Positions 10,611-21,799 of a DNA stretch of 64,000 nucleotides are shown here, in pieces. Numbering within the stretch: position 1 is the stretch's first letter; every line of letters begins with the position of its first letter. The stretch covers positions 1,364,001 to 1,428,000 of the forward strand of contig NC_031497.1 in assembly GCF_000237925.1 (NCBI RefSeq). The letters are read 5' to 3'. A program made the position numbers and the translations under genes. The notes below the pieces were generated by a model that saw only the letters and a list, made by a program, of their open reading frames with translations, made no database searches and was not told the origin of the DNA. The DNA comes from Schistosoma mansoni (taxonomy: Eukaryota; Platyhelminthes; Trematoda; Strigeidida; Schistosomatidae).

Positions 10611-10936
10611 ACAAGAGATCAGTTAAAATGTACAAAGATGATGGTATTGATGAAAAGAATAACTGAAATAATCTGACACTTCTGTTTCTTGTTGAAAATA
10701 ATAGTTGTGAAAAAAAATTGAACGATTAAATGTAAGAAAGTTCTTTGTAGAAAAATGTACAGTGACAAATATTACTGACTAAAACGTGTTCAATGTTCAT
10801 TTTACAGGTATTCTATTTAATTGTACTATTCTTAGGATAATTAAGACAACAACAAAAATAGTGTAACTCTGCACTACTTTAGTCATTTAAGTCTGTACAC
10901 TTTAGTAAAATGGTCAATCATGCAGTTTTGAACTAT
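10611..10936. other. No gene seen
   Basis: AT-rich spacer between a family 1 and a family 2 copy, with no feature I can support. Confidence 0.5.
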
Positions 10937-11275
10937 TATAATGAGTTTTTCATAGTTGAAATCATGAGTCAATTGAAGCTAGACCACCAGGGAAAACCTG
11001 GAAGCACTACTTGACGGCCGTTTCGTCTTATTATGGGACTCCTCAACAGTGCGCATCCACGATCCCGCACTCGCGAGCGAGATTCGAACCCAGGACCTAC
11101 CAGTCTCGCGCCAGAGACCTTAACCGATAGACCACTGAGCTAGCCGATATCCAACTGCGTTAGTGTCTAACTTCAACCAATCCACGATGTTTGAGCAACC
11201 GTTCACCATGATTTCATCATGATTTCAACTATGAAAAATATTGAATTCTCCACAAAACCCCTTCTGATCTATTGT
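10937..11275 (-). repeat. Family 2 ribozyme-SINE with tails at both ends
   Basis: Minus-strand tail, ribozyme, tRNA-like head and 5' region run to about 11213. They are followed by a plus-strand tail at 11214-11275 ('tcatgatttcaactatg' to 'ccccttctgatc'), so the copy has inverted termini. The minus-strand ribozyme keeps GAAAC and ACGGCCGT but has TTGAGGA in place of CTGAGGA. Confidence 0.85.
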
Positions 11276-11309
11276 AATGAAGATTAATATCATTTTTGTA
11301 TTGGTTGTT

Positions 11310-11508
11310 TGAATCTTCACATTGATATTTAGGGCTGAAATAGATCAGTCTTTTATTGGCATATGAGCATCTTCTGTAGATCATCTTGATATTACTTTAA
11401 GTCATGAACATTATAAGTAGAGATGGATGGTGGTTAGCAGTGGAATGCAGGACACGCGTTTCATCCCATTTAGGACTCGTAAGCTGGATTTACCTGCATC
11501 CAACACAA
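11310..11508 (-). repeat. Family 1 SINE, tandem junction
   Basis: Read on the minus strand, the 3' part of one unit with its ribozyme (11508-11412) is followed immediately by the 5' region of the next (11411-11310). The ribozyme core reads CTTACGA, with G5 lost. Confidence 0.8.
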
Positions 11509-11509
11509 C

Positions 11510-12040
11510 GCAGCGAAGAAGACGAATACCGATGGAAGATGGAAATTTTACTTTTAATCCCTTTCGGTAAAAGTACCTGTATGATTACTGTAACCGTACA
11601 TATTTATTTATACTTTTTTTATGGGAACCTGATCATTAGTCAACTAATATCACTCATAAACGAAAATGAATATTACATAGAATTACTATGAAACCCATAC
11701 TACATATGATACCGAACGACACTCCAACTAAATTAATAGAAGCAATATTATACTGAATAATTGTGACTTAGAAAAAACACGAGTTTTATATTGAACAATA
11801 GTTACACTGATTTGAAAACGGAAGTAATACTAAACTAAGCATTATTCTCTGTTTTTATCCCGTCCTGATAAGAAGCTTTAAGAGTATATCAAATAATAAA
11901 ATGGATGTATGTCACTGAATAATACTTGTTGTTCATATTTGATCAAGAGGATTAATAAACGTTTGAAGAAAATACTAACATCTACTTATAAGTAGTTTGT
12001 CGAAATAGGATGGTTTCATTCAGTCCTTCTGATTGTTGGA
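11510..12040. other. No gene seen
   Basis: AT-rich, no repeat or reading frame I can assign. Confidence 0.5.
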
Positions 12041-12044
12041 TTTC

Positions 12045-12600
12045 ATCGAAATTATGAAACGATTATAATTGCATGATCGTGTCATCCTACTATGGAACTC
12101 TTCAGTGGCAGCGCCTATGCACGACAGTTTAATCAGGAAGTGAACCCAAGACTTCCGGTCTTGCATGCAAACACAATGGTACTTCCTGATTTTCATTAAT
12201 TGTCTAACTTTGATCGGTTCGTGATTTGAATGAACTATACAACCCTATACTGACAATCATTATGTGATCACCAGTGATTAGCTTCAATAGAAAATTTCAG
12301 GATTTCTATAGAGAAGTTGTGACTAGAAGGTACCCACAGAAGACAATGGAAGATCATCGCGCACTATCGTGGTCTAAATGAGGTTAGTCTTGGATATCAA
12401 TGAACACCAACTCTAAAGGTTAAGAGATACTGAAGGTCCTAGGTTCGATTCTTGTGTGTGGTGTCAAGGACGGGTTTTGCCACTGAGGGATTCATGGTAA
12501 GATGATACGATTGTTCAGAGCTTCCATACTTTCGATGGTTGTCTAGCTTTTATCGATTCGTGATTTCAATAAAATTCAAAAATATTCATAACCTTATACT
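12045..12600. repeat. Two diverged family 2-like SINEs, inverted
   Basis: A degraded minus-strand copy (12045-12240) faces a degraded plus-strand copy (12262-12600). The plus copy keeps a B box ('ggttcgattctt') and a ribozyme-like 'cactgagg' segment, but not the full core. Confidence 0.55.
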
Positions 12601-12604
12601 GACT

Positions 12605-12960
12605 CTTAATTGTTGATATTCTAAATGAATATTTAGATTTCTGCGAAATAGCTAGTGAGCTTTTCATGATGACGTTGTATTTGAATGCTTACTCTGGGTA
12701 GTTTTGATGTACTACTGTATACTGATTTATGCCTACTAATTATTTTGAAACAACTGAATATTTGACAAAATGAAAGATATAACATTAATTGAACAATTGA
12801 TCAGGATGATTTTCACCATTCTATAGACTAATAAGTACTTTTCTGCCATGAATTTTTAAACTTATTTAGATCAATGTTGTAGGTTATATTCATCTTAAGA
12901 TGACCTCATTCGGAGCACCATTGAAAACAAGGGAGTTATTTCATTGGATTATGGGACATC
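12605..12960. other. No gene seen
   Basis: AT-rich sequence without a recognisable feature. Confidence 0.5.
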
Positions 12961-12962
12961 TC

Positions 12963-13020
12963 AACAGTGAACATACTACTTATATCTGTTGACATCAATA
13001 GCACACACCATAATATATTT
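12963..13020 (-). repeat. Repeat S fragment
   Basis: Minus strand carries the 5' start of repeat S ('gatataagtagtatgt'), truncated after about 55 bases. Confidence 0.5.
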
Positions 13021-13057
13021 TACTTTACATAATATCGATTGGAAATAATGTATTCTC

Positions 13058-13478
13058 AGAAGGGGTTTTGTGGATATGATAGTAATTTTAATAGTTGATA
13101 TCATGAATCACTTGAAGCTAGAACATCATGGAAAACCTGAAAGCACTAGACGCCTGTTTCCTTCGAGTATGGCACTCCTCATAAGTCACATACACGATCT
13201 CACACTAAAGGGACTCGAACCCAGGACTACCAGTTTCGCACATGAACACAACCTCTAGACCACTGAACAAGCACACAACGGTGTTAATGTTTAACCACAA
13301 CCAAACCACGAAATTATGCAAATTCGCCTGCGAGATCGCAGGTCCTGGGTTCTAATCCTGAGTTCCACATCGTGTATGCGCACTGATAAGAAGTTCCATA
13401 CTAGTGAAAAACTGCTACCCATTGCTTCCAGGTTATCAATGGTGGTCTAGCTTAGATTCATTCATGATCTCAAGCAAA
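13058..13478. repeat. Family 2-like SINE pair, inverted
   Basis: Minus-strand tail, degraded ribozyme and tRNA-like head (13058-13316) meet a plus-strand head with its B box ('gggttctaatcc'), ribozyme-like segment and tail (13318-13478). Both ribozymes are clearly broken. The outer ends carry the tail in inverted orientation. Confidence 0.7.
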
Positions 13479-13479
13479 A

Positions 13480-14305
13480 AGTCATAGGAAATAATCAAAG
13501 AGAGCAATAATACGAAAAATAAGTTGAGTTGTATTTATTAAGCTTAGTATGCATTACATATTGCCCGTTTAACGTTATTTATAATCAGTATGTTTATTGC
13601 TTTGATAAAATTGTACAACATTGTATCAATCATCCAATATTCATTTACTCTTAACCATCTAACTCATTAACTATTTAATTGAAAAAGTGTTTGGAAGTTG
13701 AGATTTTTGACTGTCTGTCGTTTTTTCTTTCAATTCTCTCTACAGTATAGTTCTAAACTATTCCTGTCAAATTTCAATAAGGATACCTACCTCTTAGTAC
13801 AAAATGCATACTCACAAATATACACTAACTAAACTACACTTAATATAAAGTACACATATATATATCATGAAAACTTATTGTTATCATTTTCTCTATCAAT
13901 GTTTTGTTTGTAAGCATATAGATGTTGTATTCTGTCTCTATTATCATCACCCCTCCACCCCCACCCAGAAACAAATAACGCCAACAAGAGACAACTTTTG
14001 ACAGATGGAGTTAACATATGCCTATGTATCATTCCACTTTTATAAAAAAAAGGTGAGATAATATAATTAACCATTTATTCAATATCTTTCTCTCTTATAA
14101 CAAAAATAATGATACAACACTTTTTCATTGAAATGTCTAAAACAAAATAGAAGATTGGCTTTTTCCTTTCTTCTTTACTTAGTATCCATAGTCTAAGTAT
14201 CATTAAATTAATAATTAATTGAAAATGAAAACAAAAAAAAATTTTTTGACACTAAATTCAGAAAGAATAAAATAATTTAATCTAGTTAGGTGATTAGTTT
14301 GTTTA
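13480..14305. other. No gene seen
   Basis: AT-rich. Includes a C-rich patch at 13946-13968 and poly-A runs. The minus-strand frame at 13865-14074 has no recognisable domain. Confidence 0.5.
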
Positions 14306-14307
14306 CT

Positions 14308-14419
14308 GGCCGGATACTATCAGCAACAGCCTTCTGTGGGAGAGGACAAAGCAGCTTCCAACTGAAGAGGAAATTAGGAAAAGACGTTGGAAGTGGATAG
14401 AACATACATTGAGGAAATC
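14308..14419 (+). mobile_element. RTE-clade LINE, first part (split by LTR)
   Basis: Plus-strand translation covers the RTE C-terminal segment corresponding to 'PDTISNS' through 'RRWKWI'. The element is interrupted at 14420 by a solo LTR and continues at 14884. Confidence 0.85.
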
Positions 14420-14879
14420 TGTAGTGCCGCGATTCGTTAATCGTTCGTTTCGATAACCGATATAATTCTAATCTTAACGGCGCGTAAAATCAGAAGACAA
14501 AGGATAGCAGCAACTACAGTTTATTGTCGAATAACTCTGGTCAGAAAGTTAACACCTGAGCGAATATGAACGAGCGAGTGAACAGGCGAATAAGCGAAGG
14601 AAGCGAACGAGGCGGAAATGACATGCAGCGGAGATGGCTGGGAAGCCAACTCAATTTAGGCAAGCGTTAATCAACATTTATAGTCGGACAAAAATGAGTG
14701 ACAGACATATGATGAATAAGATACGAAGTGTGCACACATATACGCTCATATAAAAAGTACTCAAGGTTAATAAGCAAATGATTAACAAGATCAAAAGATG
14801 ACTCATAATGTATCGGTGATTTAGCTTGGCCAGAAGCTAGAATAAAGTACATGGGCTTAACATAACAACCGATACTACA
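14420..14879 (+). mobile_element. Solo LTR fossil, family beta
   Basis: A 460-bp block starts TGTAGT and ends ACTACA, flanked by aatc on both sides (14416-14419 and 14880-14883). It lies inside an RTE LINE, so it is younger than that copy. Other pieces of the same LTR family are at 1690-2010 and 37215-37306. No internal retroelement region is present. Confidence 0.85.
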
Positions 14880-14883
14880 AATC

Positions 14884-15110
14884 CCCTCCTGCATCACAAG
14901 GCAAGTCCTAACTTGGAATCCGAAAGGAAAGCGGAAAAGAAGAAGGTCAAAGAACTTATTCCGCCGTGAAATAGAAGCAGATATGAAAAGGATGAATAAC
15001 CACTGGAAAGAACTGGAAAGGATCGCCCAGGACAGGGTTGGATGGAGAAAACTGGTGTGCAGCCTAAGCTCCTCCATGAGGAGTAACAGGCATAAGTAAG
15101 TAGGTAAGTT
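14884..15110 (+). mobile_element. RTE-clade LINE, second part
   Basis: Continues the RTE ORF2 C-terminus ('[17 protein letters not shown]' is readable) to the 3' end in 'aagtaagtaggtaag'. 5'-truncated copy, dead. Confidence 0.88.
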
Positions 15111-15307
15111 GATGAGTTTACTTATTAAGTATCTTTTCCTATAAAATGGAAAACAAAAAAAATGCATTGAAAATAATAAAGAGAATGAGTATTGGATACT
15201 TGTTAAATTTCAAGTTATATACTTATCTGAAAAGTACATTATATACTTTTTTTCAGACAAGTATGTATATATCTATAAATAAGTATAAATAAGAAACAAT
15301 AAAACAA

Positions 15308-15433
15308 ACTTGTTTTCCTATTAACTTGTTGTTGTTTACTTGTATCTTCCCATTGTTATTTTGATCAGTCTCTTGTTGGCATATGTGCATCCTATGCAGA
15401 CTGCCTCGATTTTGTCTGAAGTCATATGATGCG
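15308..15433 (-). repeat. Family 1 SINE 5' region, inverted
   Basis: Minus-strand 5' region of a family 1 unit. Its outer end abuts the plus-strand copy that begins at 15434, making a palindrome around 15433 ('ggcatatgtgcat' against 'atgcacatatgcc'). Confidence 0.75.
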
Positions 15434-15716
15434 CATAGAATGCACATATGCCAATAAGAGATTGATCAATTGCAATCCTAAATATCAATAGGAAGATACA
15501 AGTAAACAACACCAAATGAATATAACTTCACCCCATTACACAAGCAGGTGGCTATCAGGACTCAGTAGCTAATGGGATAACGCGATGGCGCTTGAGTCTC
15601 AGAGTGAACATCAACTCTGAGATGTAGGTACATCCAGCTGTGGAGTCCCAAATATAGAACGAAACGGGAGTCCTGGATTTCACTGCTAGCCACTATCCAT
15701 CTTTGTTTATAAACTT
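15434..15716 (+). repeat. Family 1 ribozyme-SINE
   Basis: 5' region, tRNA-like head, ribozyme (about 15628-15672) and 3' end. The core reads CTGTGGA and stem III is no longer palindromic, so the ribozyme is inactive. Confidence 0.85.
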
Positions 15717-15719
15717 GTT

Positions 15720-16100
15720 TTACGTTTTTTTTTCTTCTTCAAATTGTAAAATGTCAAACATCTTTAAAAGTTACTTTTAACATTACATAAAGGTATTTCA
15801 TTTGGAGTCTTTTTTTCTAAACTTTTAAGTTATTTATCATCCTTTGGTGAGGTATAAATCAAATTGACATGTATTAAAAAAAGTTTATTTATTCTATAGT
15901 GTAACATTTTGATCAATAAAGTTGCGTAATTAGAATTTCTATTCATTTATATAGTATGATGAAGGATTTATTTGGTGTCACTAATGTAGACGACAATAAA
16001 CTATTGAGTTAAAACTAGAATAAATCTTAGATATCTAAAGTCAATTGTTGTATGCCTTCTGTACAGTAATAATCTATATGTTAAAACTGAAAATATTCTT
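15720..16100. other. No gene seen
   Basis: AT-rich sequence, no feature supported. Confidence 0.5.
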
Positions 16101-16104
16101 TAGA

Positions 16105-16322
16105 AGCAAAGATGGATAGTAGCTAGTAATGGAATCCATGATACGTGTTTTATTTTATTTGGAACTCGTTATCTGAATGTATCTGCACCTCAACGTTGAT
16201 GTTCACTCCAAGACTCCACCTAATTATCTCTCGCTTCGAACGCCATCACGTTATTCACTCAGCTAATAAGTCCTGATAACCACTAGCATGTCCAATATGG
16301 TGAAGTTTAAATTCATTTTGCA
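16105..16322 (-). repeat. Family 1 ribozyme-SINE, degraded
   Basis: A minus-strand unit from the 3' 'agcaaagatggatag' end through the ribozyme region to the head. Ribozyme and B box are heavily mutated. Confidence 0.8.
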
Positions 16323-16590
16323 TTTTATATAGTTGAGATCATGAATCTATTGAAGCTAGACCACCATGAAGAAAACCTAGAAGCAATGGACGGCCGTTTC
16401 ATCCTATTGTGTGACTCTTCAACAGTGCTCATCCACGATCCCACCTCGCGAGATTCGAACCCAAGACCTACCAGTCTCGCGCTAGAGCACTTAAACGATA
16501 GACCACTGAGCTAGCCGGCATCCAACTGTGTTAATGTCTAACTTTAACCAATCCACGAAATCTGAGAAACCATTCACCAATGTATAAGAA
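16323..16590 (-). repeat. Family 2 ribozyme-SINE
   Basis: Directly adjoins the family 1 copy. Tail, ribozyme, tRNA-like head and start of the 5' region. GAAAC and ACGGCCGT are intact, but C3 is T and the stem II pair is disturbed. Confidence 0.85.
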
Positions 16591-16680
16591 ATATTTTAAT
16601 CATTCATAATGAAATACATCAGAGAATAAGAGTTTTATGAAAATAAGTATGATATGTTATTGGATCTAATCATGGACTCA

Positions 16681-16800
16681 CTTAACTCCGCCTGTAGCAG
16701 ACCTAGAGTGACTGCTGATCCCAAGCCCGGGTAATGGATGAGACTTGAGCATGGGGTCGGCAACCCCATCCTGTAGAAAAAAATCTTTCTATAAAAATGC
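16681..16800 (+). repeat. Repeat F
   Basis: About 100 bp including 'aactccgcctgtagcagacc' and 'catggggtcggcaacccc'. It recurs at 24475-24600 (plus) and, reversed, at 47508-47604 and 53010-53095. It is noticeably GC-richer than its surroundings. Origin not recognised. Confidence 0.65.
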
Positions 16801-16804
16801 CAAC

Positions 16805-17699
16805 CACTAATGGAATCATTTAAGTTAGGAATGTTACTGAAAATAAAAGAAGTTTTAGATAGCTACTCATTTTTTAGATTGAAACACTTTAAGAATCTGA
16901 GCTCATAGTCACACATGGGATTGATATGTTTAGTAGATGAAAGCTTAAACTCCGACTTTCTAACTGGTTACTAGTTCCAAGGGAAGCTTATGCTGTAGAT
17001 TCTCCCTAAAGATAGAAATTACAAAGCAAGCTTTATTTGTAAAATTAGTGAATCTGCAGGAAAAAAGAGGGTATTTATAAGTTTGTTAATGGCCTTTAGA
17101 TTCTTAATCTTATGAAAAGAATACTAACATTGATAAGAAAAATTCAGTAATTATCCAGTCACAATATGACAAATGGGTCACTTTCCGGAATTCTTTTGTT
17201 TTTTCTAAAAAAATATTCTGATCATACTAATTATTTTCAGCATTTTCCTAGCTTCTGAAAGCTTTATAAAGAAACTATTGAGAGATTCAAGTCAATACCT
17301 TTGGGTCTAACTGCAAATCGAATTCGTCTTAGACACTTGGTCGATATCCAATGATATACATTTTCAACTTTTGTATATTCATGAAAATATGCCTCATTCA
17401 GAAACAATAAAAGATATTCACTATGAGGCCTTTCGGTTGACGGTAACAGTTTTTTTAGATGGTCTGACAGTTCTAGCAGCTTTCAACCTTTGAAGACAAC
17501 TCTTTCTTCAAATTAAAGTAAATGTATTCAAACTCTTCGAGAAAATAAATATTTTTTTCGTAAACAAAATGTCAATACAAATGATATCAATGGGCAATGG
17601 GAAAATACAATCAATCTTCCTATAACCTTATTTAAAAGAACTATACATATATAAATTAATAAGATTATGGTCAAAACTACTTAATTAACTATTTTTTTT
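16805..17699. other. No gene seen
   Basis: Nearly 900 bp of AT-rich sequence without a repeat match in this window or a usable reading frame. Confidence 0.5.
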
Positions 17700-17905
17700 G
17701 TTTAAATAGTTGAGATCATGAGTCAATCGAAGCTAGACAACCATGGAAAACCATAATGCACTAAACGGCCGTCTTGTCCTTTGTGGGACGCCTCAGCAGT
17801 GAGCATCCACGAACCCGCTTTGTGAGATTCAAACCTAGGACCTATCTGTCCTTAACCTCTAGACAACTGAACTGACCGGTATCCAACGGTGTTAATGTCT
17901 AACGA
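17700..17905 (-). repeat. Family 2 ribozyme-SINE, partial
   Basis: Tail, ribozyme region and tRNA-like head on the minus strand. Core CTGAGGC-like and GACG in place of GAAA show that the ribozyme is dead. It ends at an RTE-like 'aagtaagtaagtaa' run at 17925. Confidence 0.75.
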
Positions 17906-17929
17906 AATTGAGGGTTGAAAGACATAAGT

Positions 17930-18414
17930 AAGTAAGTAATTAGGTAAGTATAATGAGATATTTGAAACTCTGAGAATATTCATGTTTGTCTTACATCATT
18001 TGATTGAAAAGTTCTTAACTATACATATGCAGGTGCCTTATTTGTCCCTAAATTTTTAAAAGGTTTACTGGCTCATTTTGTTTCTTCTTAGTTCGATAAT
18101 CAGATTTTTTAGTCATCAGTAAATGCTGTGCATTCAATTAGTTGTGTCAATAGACGATGCAAAATAACGTTTACGTTTATTGATTCTTTGGTGGTTAATG
18201 ATGTTCAGTTATCAATACGTGAATTCGATTGCTCAATTTGTAATGTGATTATGGAGAGCATCAGTGTTGATAGGATCACATAGAACTTTAAAATGAGAAA
18301 CAATCGTTCAGATTAAACGTAATTATGATAGGCATGTAGAATGATTTGACAGAAATCTGTCCTTAAAATTAATTATCATTCACTTTGTACAATTTCCAGT
18401 GTGAAGACAACAGT
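17930..18414. other. No gene seen
   Basis: Nothing recognised apart from the short (aagt)n run at its left edge. Confidence 0.5.
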
Positions 18415-18590
18415 CTACTACCGAAATTGGTGCTTCAGAGTAACTGGACTTTTTCTGGGACACTCATCTACTGATAAGTTCTATACTAGGATGAAATAAC
18501 CCACTAATGCTTCCTAGTTTTCAATAGTTATCCAACTTAGATCAAATCGTGATATCAATACTATTCAACAATCTCCACAAAATCATAATG
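18415..18590 (+). repeat. Diverged family 2-like SINE, 3' half
   Basis: Ribozyme-like segment, then tail ending 'atctccacaaaatcat'. The block near 18428-18460 recurs at 25223-25262. Confidence 0.5.
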
Positions 18591-18599
18591 ATAAACAAT

Positions 18600-19160
18600 T
18601 TTCTCATCTAGTTATGACCAGTTAATTGGTATACAGTATGATACTGAAGAGAAATCATTGTCATTCATTAAACTTTAAATATAAGCTATACCCCTAACAA
18701 TCTTCAACTTTATTCTACGTTGTTATTTACTTGTGAACATCGAAAGACATCAGCAAGTCTGATGATAGAATCGTTTTGGAAAAAAAGTAAATTATTTATT
18801 ATATCCTTAAAGTATTTTACATCAAATAAGATAGCAACTATGGTCTATTACTATAATTTCCCCATCTCCAGTTGTCTCACACACACACACTTGTGTATTT
18901 TAGTCAGTCAATGACGTCAAATCTAAAGTCTGATGTCATTCTAATTAAAATCCAATCTAAATGAAACAGTCTTTTGTTTCTCAGACAGTTAGTTAGAAAG
19001 GAACTATGTTGTTTATGAGGTTATATACATCATTTTATAGTCACTATCACTTATTATATTCATTGATCAATATTGCATACAATTGCTTATAGTTTATATT
19101 TCGTCGTATTTAACTATAAACTAAACACAAATGTGAATTGTGAGTTTTGTTTCCAAATAT
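18600..19160. other. No gene seen
   Basis: AT-rich. Short CA run at 18880-18891. Confidence 0.5.
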
Positions 19161-19163
19161 AAG

Positions 19164-19434
19164 CTGGGTGACACGGGATCGAATCCATCAGGGAGCATCA
19201 GTTCCCTCAAGATTACAGGTACTCCTTGCCGACGAGTGCTAAGTAGCACGAAACCCGGGTCCAAGGTTTCCAGTTGACCACCTCCAACCACCATCTTATC
19301 TCAATATAGTGCACGCAGTGTGGAGCCACCTAGACTAGTGGCCACATTGCAACTTGATCGATAGCATTCGATCAGCATTAAGAAGGACTTGACACACATG
19401 ACATTGATCACCACCCAGTGATCAATCAATTGTG
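19164..19434 (+). repeat. Family 3 ribozyme-SINE
   Basis: A third tRNA-headed ribozyme retroposon. This copy lacks the A box but keeps a B-box-like 'gggatcgaatcc', the hammerhead at 19224-19266 and a distinct tail ending in the dyad 'gtgatcaatcaattgtga'. The complete relative is at 56784-57126. The head is unrelated to the heads of families 1 and 2 beyond the promoter boxes. Confidence 0.8.
19224..19266 (+). ncRNA. Hammerhead ribozyme, family 3, U4C core
   Basis: Stem I CCTTG/CAAGG, stem II GTGC/GCAC with loop TAAGTA, GAAA, palindromic stem III ACCCGGGT, cleavage expected after 19261. All three stems pair perfectly. The only departure from the type core is CCGACGA where CTGANGA is expected (U4 to C). 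The same change is present in the second copy at 56948-56990. Established work puts U4 in the catalytic core, so activity would be low or absent unless compensated. Confidence 0.75.
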
Positions 19435-20080
19435 ATATTTTTCCAAAATTGGTTAGGAAGGAATGAAGACTTAGAAAAAGTGGGAGTTTTAGCTCTATTA
19501 AATGGAGAGTGATTATGACTACATTTTCCCATCACGATACCTAATGAGTTGGATTCGATCGTCTCAGGATGGGGTGTCGTATGATTATTCTCACTGAAGA
19601 CTACCATACTTGGAGAGAACATCTGACTAGTGCTTTCTGGTTTTCAGAAGTCATCTAACTAGGATCAGTCAGTGATGTAAATCATTGAAGTTCCATAATC
19701 TTCACCAATACATTTTACTATTATGTAATTACTACGTATCGGTTTCCTGGTATTTTCATATTGTCCCAATTATAAGCCTTCACTTAACTCATAAACTATT
19801 AATGTATGCATATTGTTCCCAAATTACCGTCAACCAGTTACTCAGTTTTGTGTCAGATGTATATCACAGTTATGTATAGATTGCGGTTTTTATTTGTGAA
19901 GCCACTTCTTCAGAGAATAAATTTACTCTCTGAAGAATTGACTTACACTGAGTCACAAAACAACAGAAAATTTAAAATCTAGTTGTTGATGATTAGGACT
20001 GGTGTTTAAACAGTCTGTTGAAATATGTGCATCATATGTGAATTCGCTCGAAATAGCCAATTTGTCACAAGTATATTAGA
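19435..20080. other. No gene seen
   Basis: Reading frames here (for example the 66-codon minus-strand frame at 19422) overlap the SINE tail or are featureless. Confidence 0.5.
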
Positions 20081-20089
20081 ATAGATAAT

Positions 20090-20340
20090 TTATGGCTACC
20101 AGGGGAATCCAGGAATTAAGTGTCGTTCTGTCTGTGACTTGTTAACTGCCTTAAACATCATAACGATAGTTAGTGGGTATCTAGACCAGCAGATCATTGT
20201 ATAACGCCTTAGCATTTGAAGTGTAAGCTACCAGGTTAGAGTTCAAATATAAGCATCAACAGCGAGATGTTAAAGGGATTCCCAGCTGACGACTCTTAAA
20301 AAGGACGAAACGCATGTATTGTATTCATTGTTAGCCACAT
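20090..20340. repeat. Family 1 SINE, degraded inverted pair
   Basis: A short minus-strand ribozyme/3' piece (20090-20145) is followed by a plus-strand head and ribozyme (20146-20340) with 'cagctgacgactct' and 'ggacgaaacgcatgt'. Core bases CTGACGA and GAAA survive, but stem II is damaged. Confidence 0.65.
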
Positions 20341-20877
20341 ATATTAAAATAATGAATTTTTATTAATGATTAACTTCTAGATGAATCTATCAACATGTAA
20401 TCAACTCATGGATGATAGTGAATTAGGATCATGTAGGTTAATTATTATATTTCAAATCTACAAGAAACGATTAATTTCTTCAAAGATTTCAATCTATATT
20501 ATTCAGTGCTGTACAAGTAACTTCATATTCTCTGTTGTCTTAATATGAAGCCTTACACATGAATACCACTTTTGTTAAATAACGAATTACTTCTTGTGAA
20601 AAGTTATCATCCGCGACACACTATTTCGTCCATTGGCACATTGATTCATCAAGGAAGTATGCAATAGTTCAACCATAATAAATCACTAAAGACGATATAA
20701 CACTACAGAACACTCCGATGAAAATACAATTATGCTTATGATTAGTTTCATGTAGTAATTGTTATTTCTGAAACAGTGATCAATCTCTTCATTTCACCAT
20801 CTTTAATAGAGTTAAGACAACTTTGAAAAAATACTGTTTCATGTAACTATCCAAATTTATATTCACTTACCGAATCC
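20341..20877. other. No gene seen
   Basis: AT-rich, nothing recognised. Confidence 0.5.
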
Positions 20878-21160
20878 TGTCACCCATGTTGAAGGATAGG
20901 CCACCGATTAAGGATATGTAAATAACTCTGTCTTGACCTACTCAGTTGTTCCCAAGTACTATTCATTATCCTGATTTTTCTCTTCAATTGACAGAGCATT
21001 ATAATTTTTTAGGCCTCTCTCTTATCATGTTGCTTTGAGAACTCCATGTTAGAGCATGCTTTGTGATATAGTCTACTAATCCTCTTAACATATAACCTAT
21101 CTCACTCCAATGTCTTTTTCGATTTTCTTGCTCAGTTACGTAATGGTATATTGGTTACCA
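20878..21160 (-). mobile_element. RTE-clade LINE, old relic
   Basis: Minus strand aligns in order with the 3' part of the RTE copies (compare 24884-25096): 'tgttcccaagtactattcat', the block ending 'gcctctctcttatc', 'aactccatgttagagcatgctttgtgatata'-type sequence. Identity is much lower than in the other copies, so this is an older insertion. Confidence 0.6.
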
Positions 21161-21394
21161 GAGTAGCATTCAAATTCGTGACTTTCAAATGAATGTTGTT
21201 TACATTTCATGTAGACAAAATGATTTTGTGAAATGATTTGACAAATCAATCATCAATCAATCAATAATTTATAAGCACCAATCAATAGTATGATTGATGA
21301 TTCAATCAATGAAATAATCAATCGTTATAGTGTTTAATGAAATTCAATTATTCATTATTTCCATGAGATTTACTCCACATTATCATTCTTTTAG

Positions 21395-21625
21395 TGTAAG
21401 GAGAACAAGAACAGAGAATGATTGGTGTGAAAGCGAAAGAACAATGAAGTCTGAAACGATTGATTGACATTTTGCAAATGAAGTGTTTACTGTATGCTTC
21501 TCAGATATTATCAAGACATTCTGTAATGTTGCATTCAAATACATTCGATTATCCCCAATTTTGTTCTCGTTTACTACAGTATGATATTATAATAATATTG
21601 TTAATGACCAATTGAGCGTTGATAT
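21395..21625 (+). repeat. Repeat S, partial
   Basis: Carries the 3' two-thirds of repeat S: 'aacgattgattgacattt', 'tatcaagacattctgtaat' and the 3' 'gttctcgtttactacagta' end. Confidence 0.75.
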
Positions 21626-21679
21626 TCACGAACAATGTCAAATGACTTTTATGAAGATTTACTTACTAATGGGAATTAT

Positions 21680-21797
21680 TACACAATAGGACGAATCGGC
21701 CGTCCAGTGCTTCCAGGTTACTCATGGTGGTTTAGCTTCAATTGACTCATGATTTCAATTATAAAATTACTAGAATCTCCACAAAACCCATTTCTGA
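21680..21797 (+). repeat. Family 2 SINE, ribozyme 3' half and tail
   Basis: Starts inside the ribozyme, just before stem II closes ('aataggacgaat'), includes CGGCCGTCCAGTG and runs to 'ccatttctgataa'. GAAT replaces GAAA. Confidence 0.8.
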
Positions 21798-21799
21798 TA

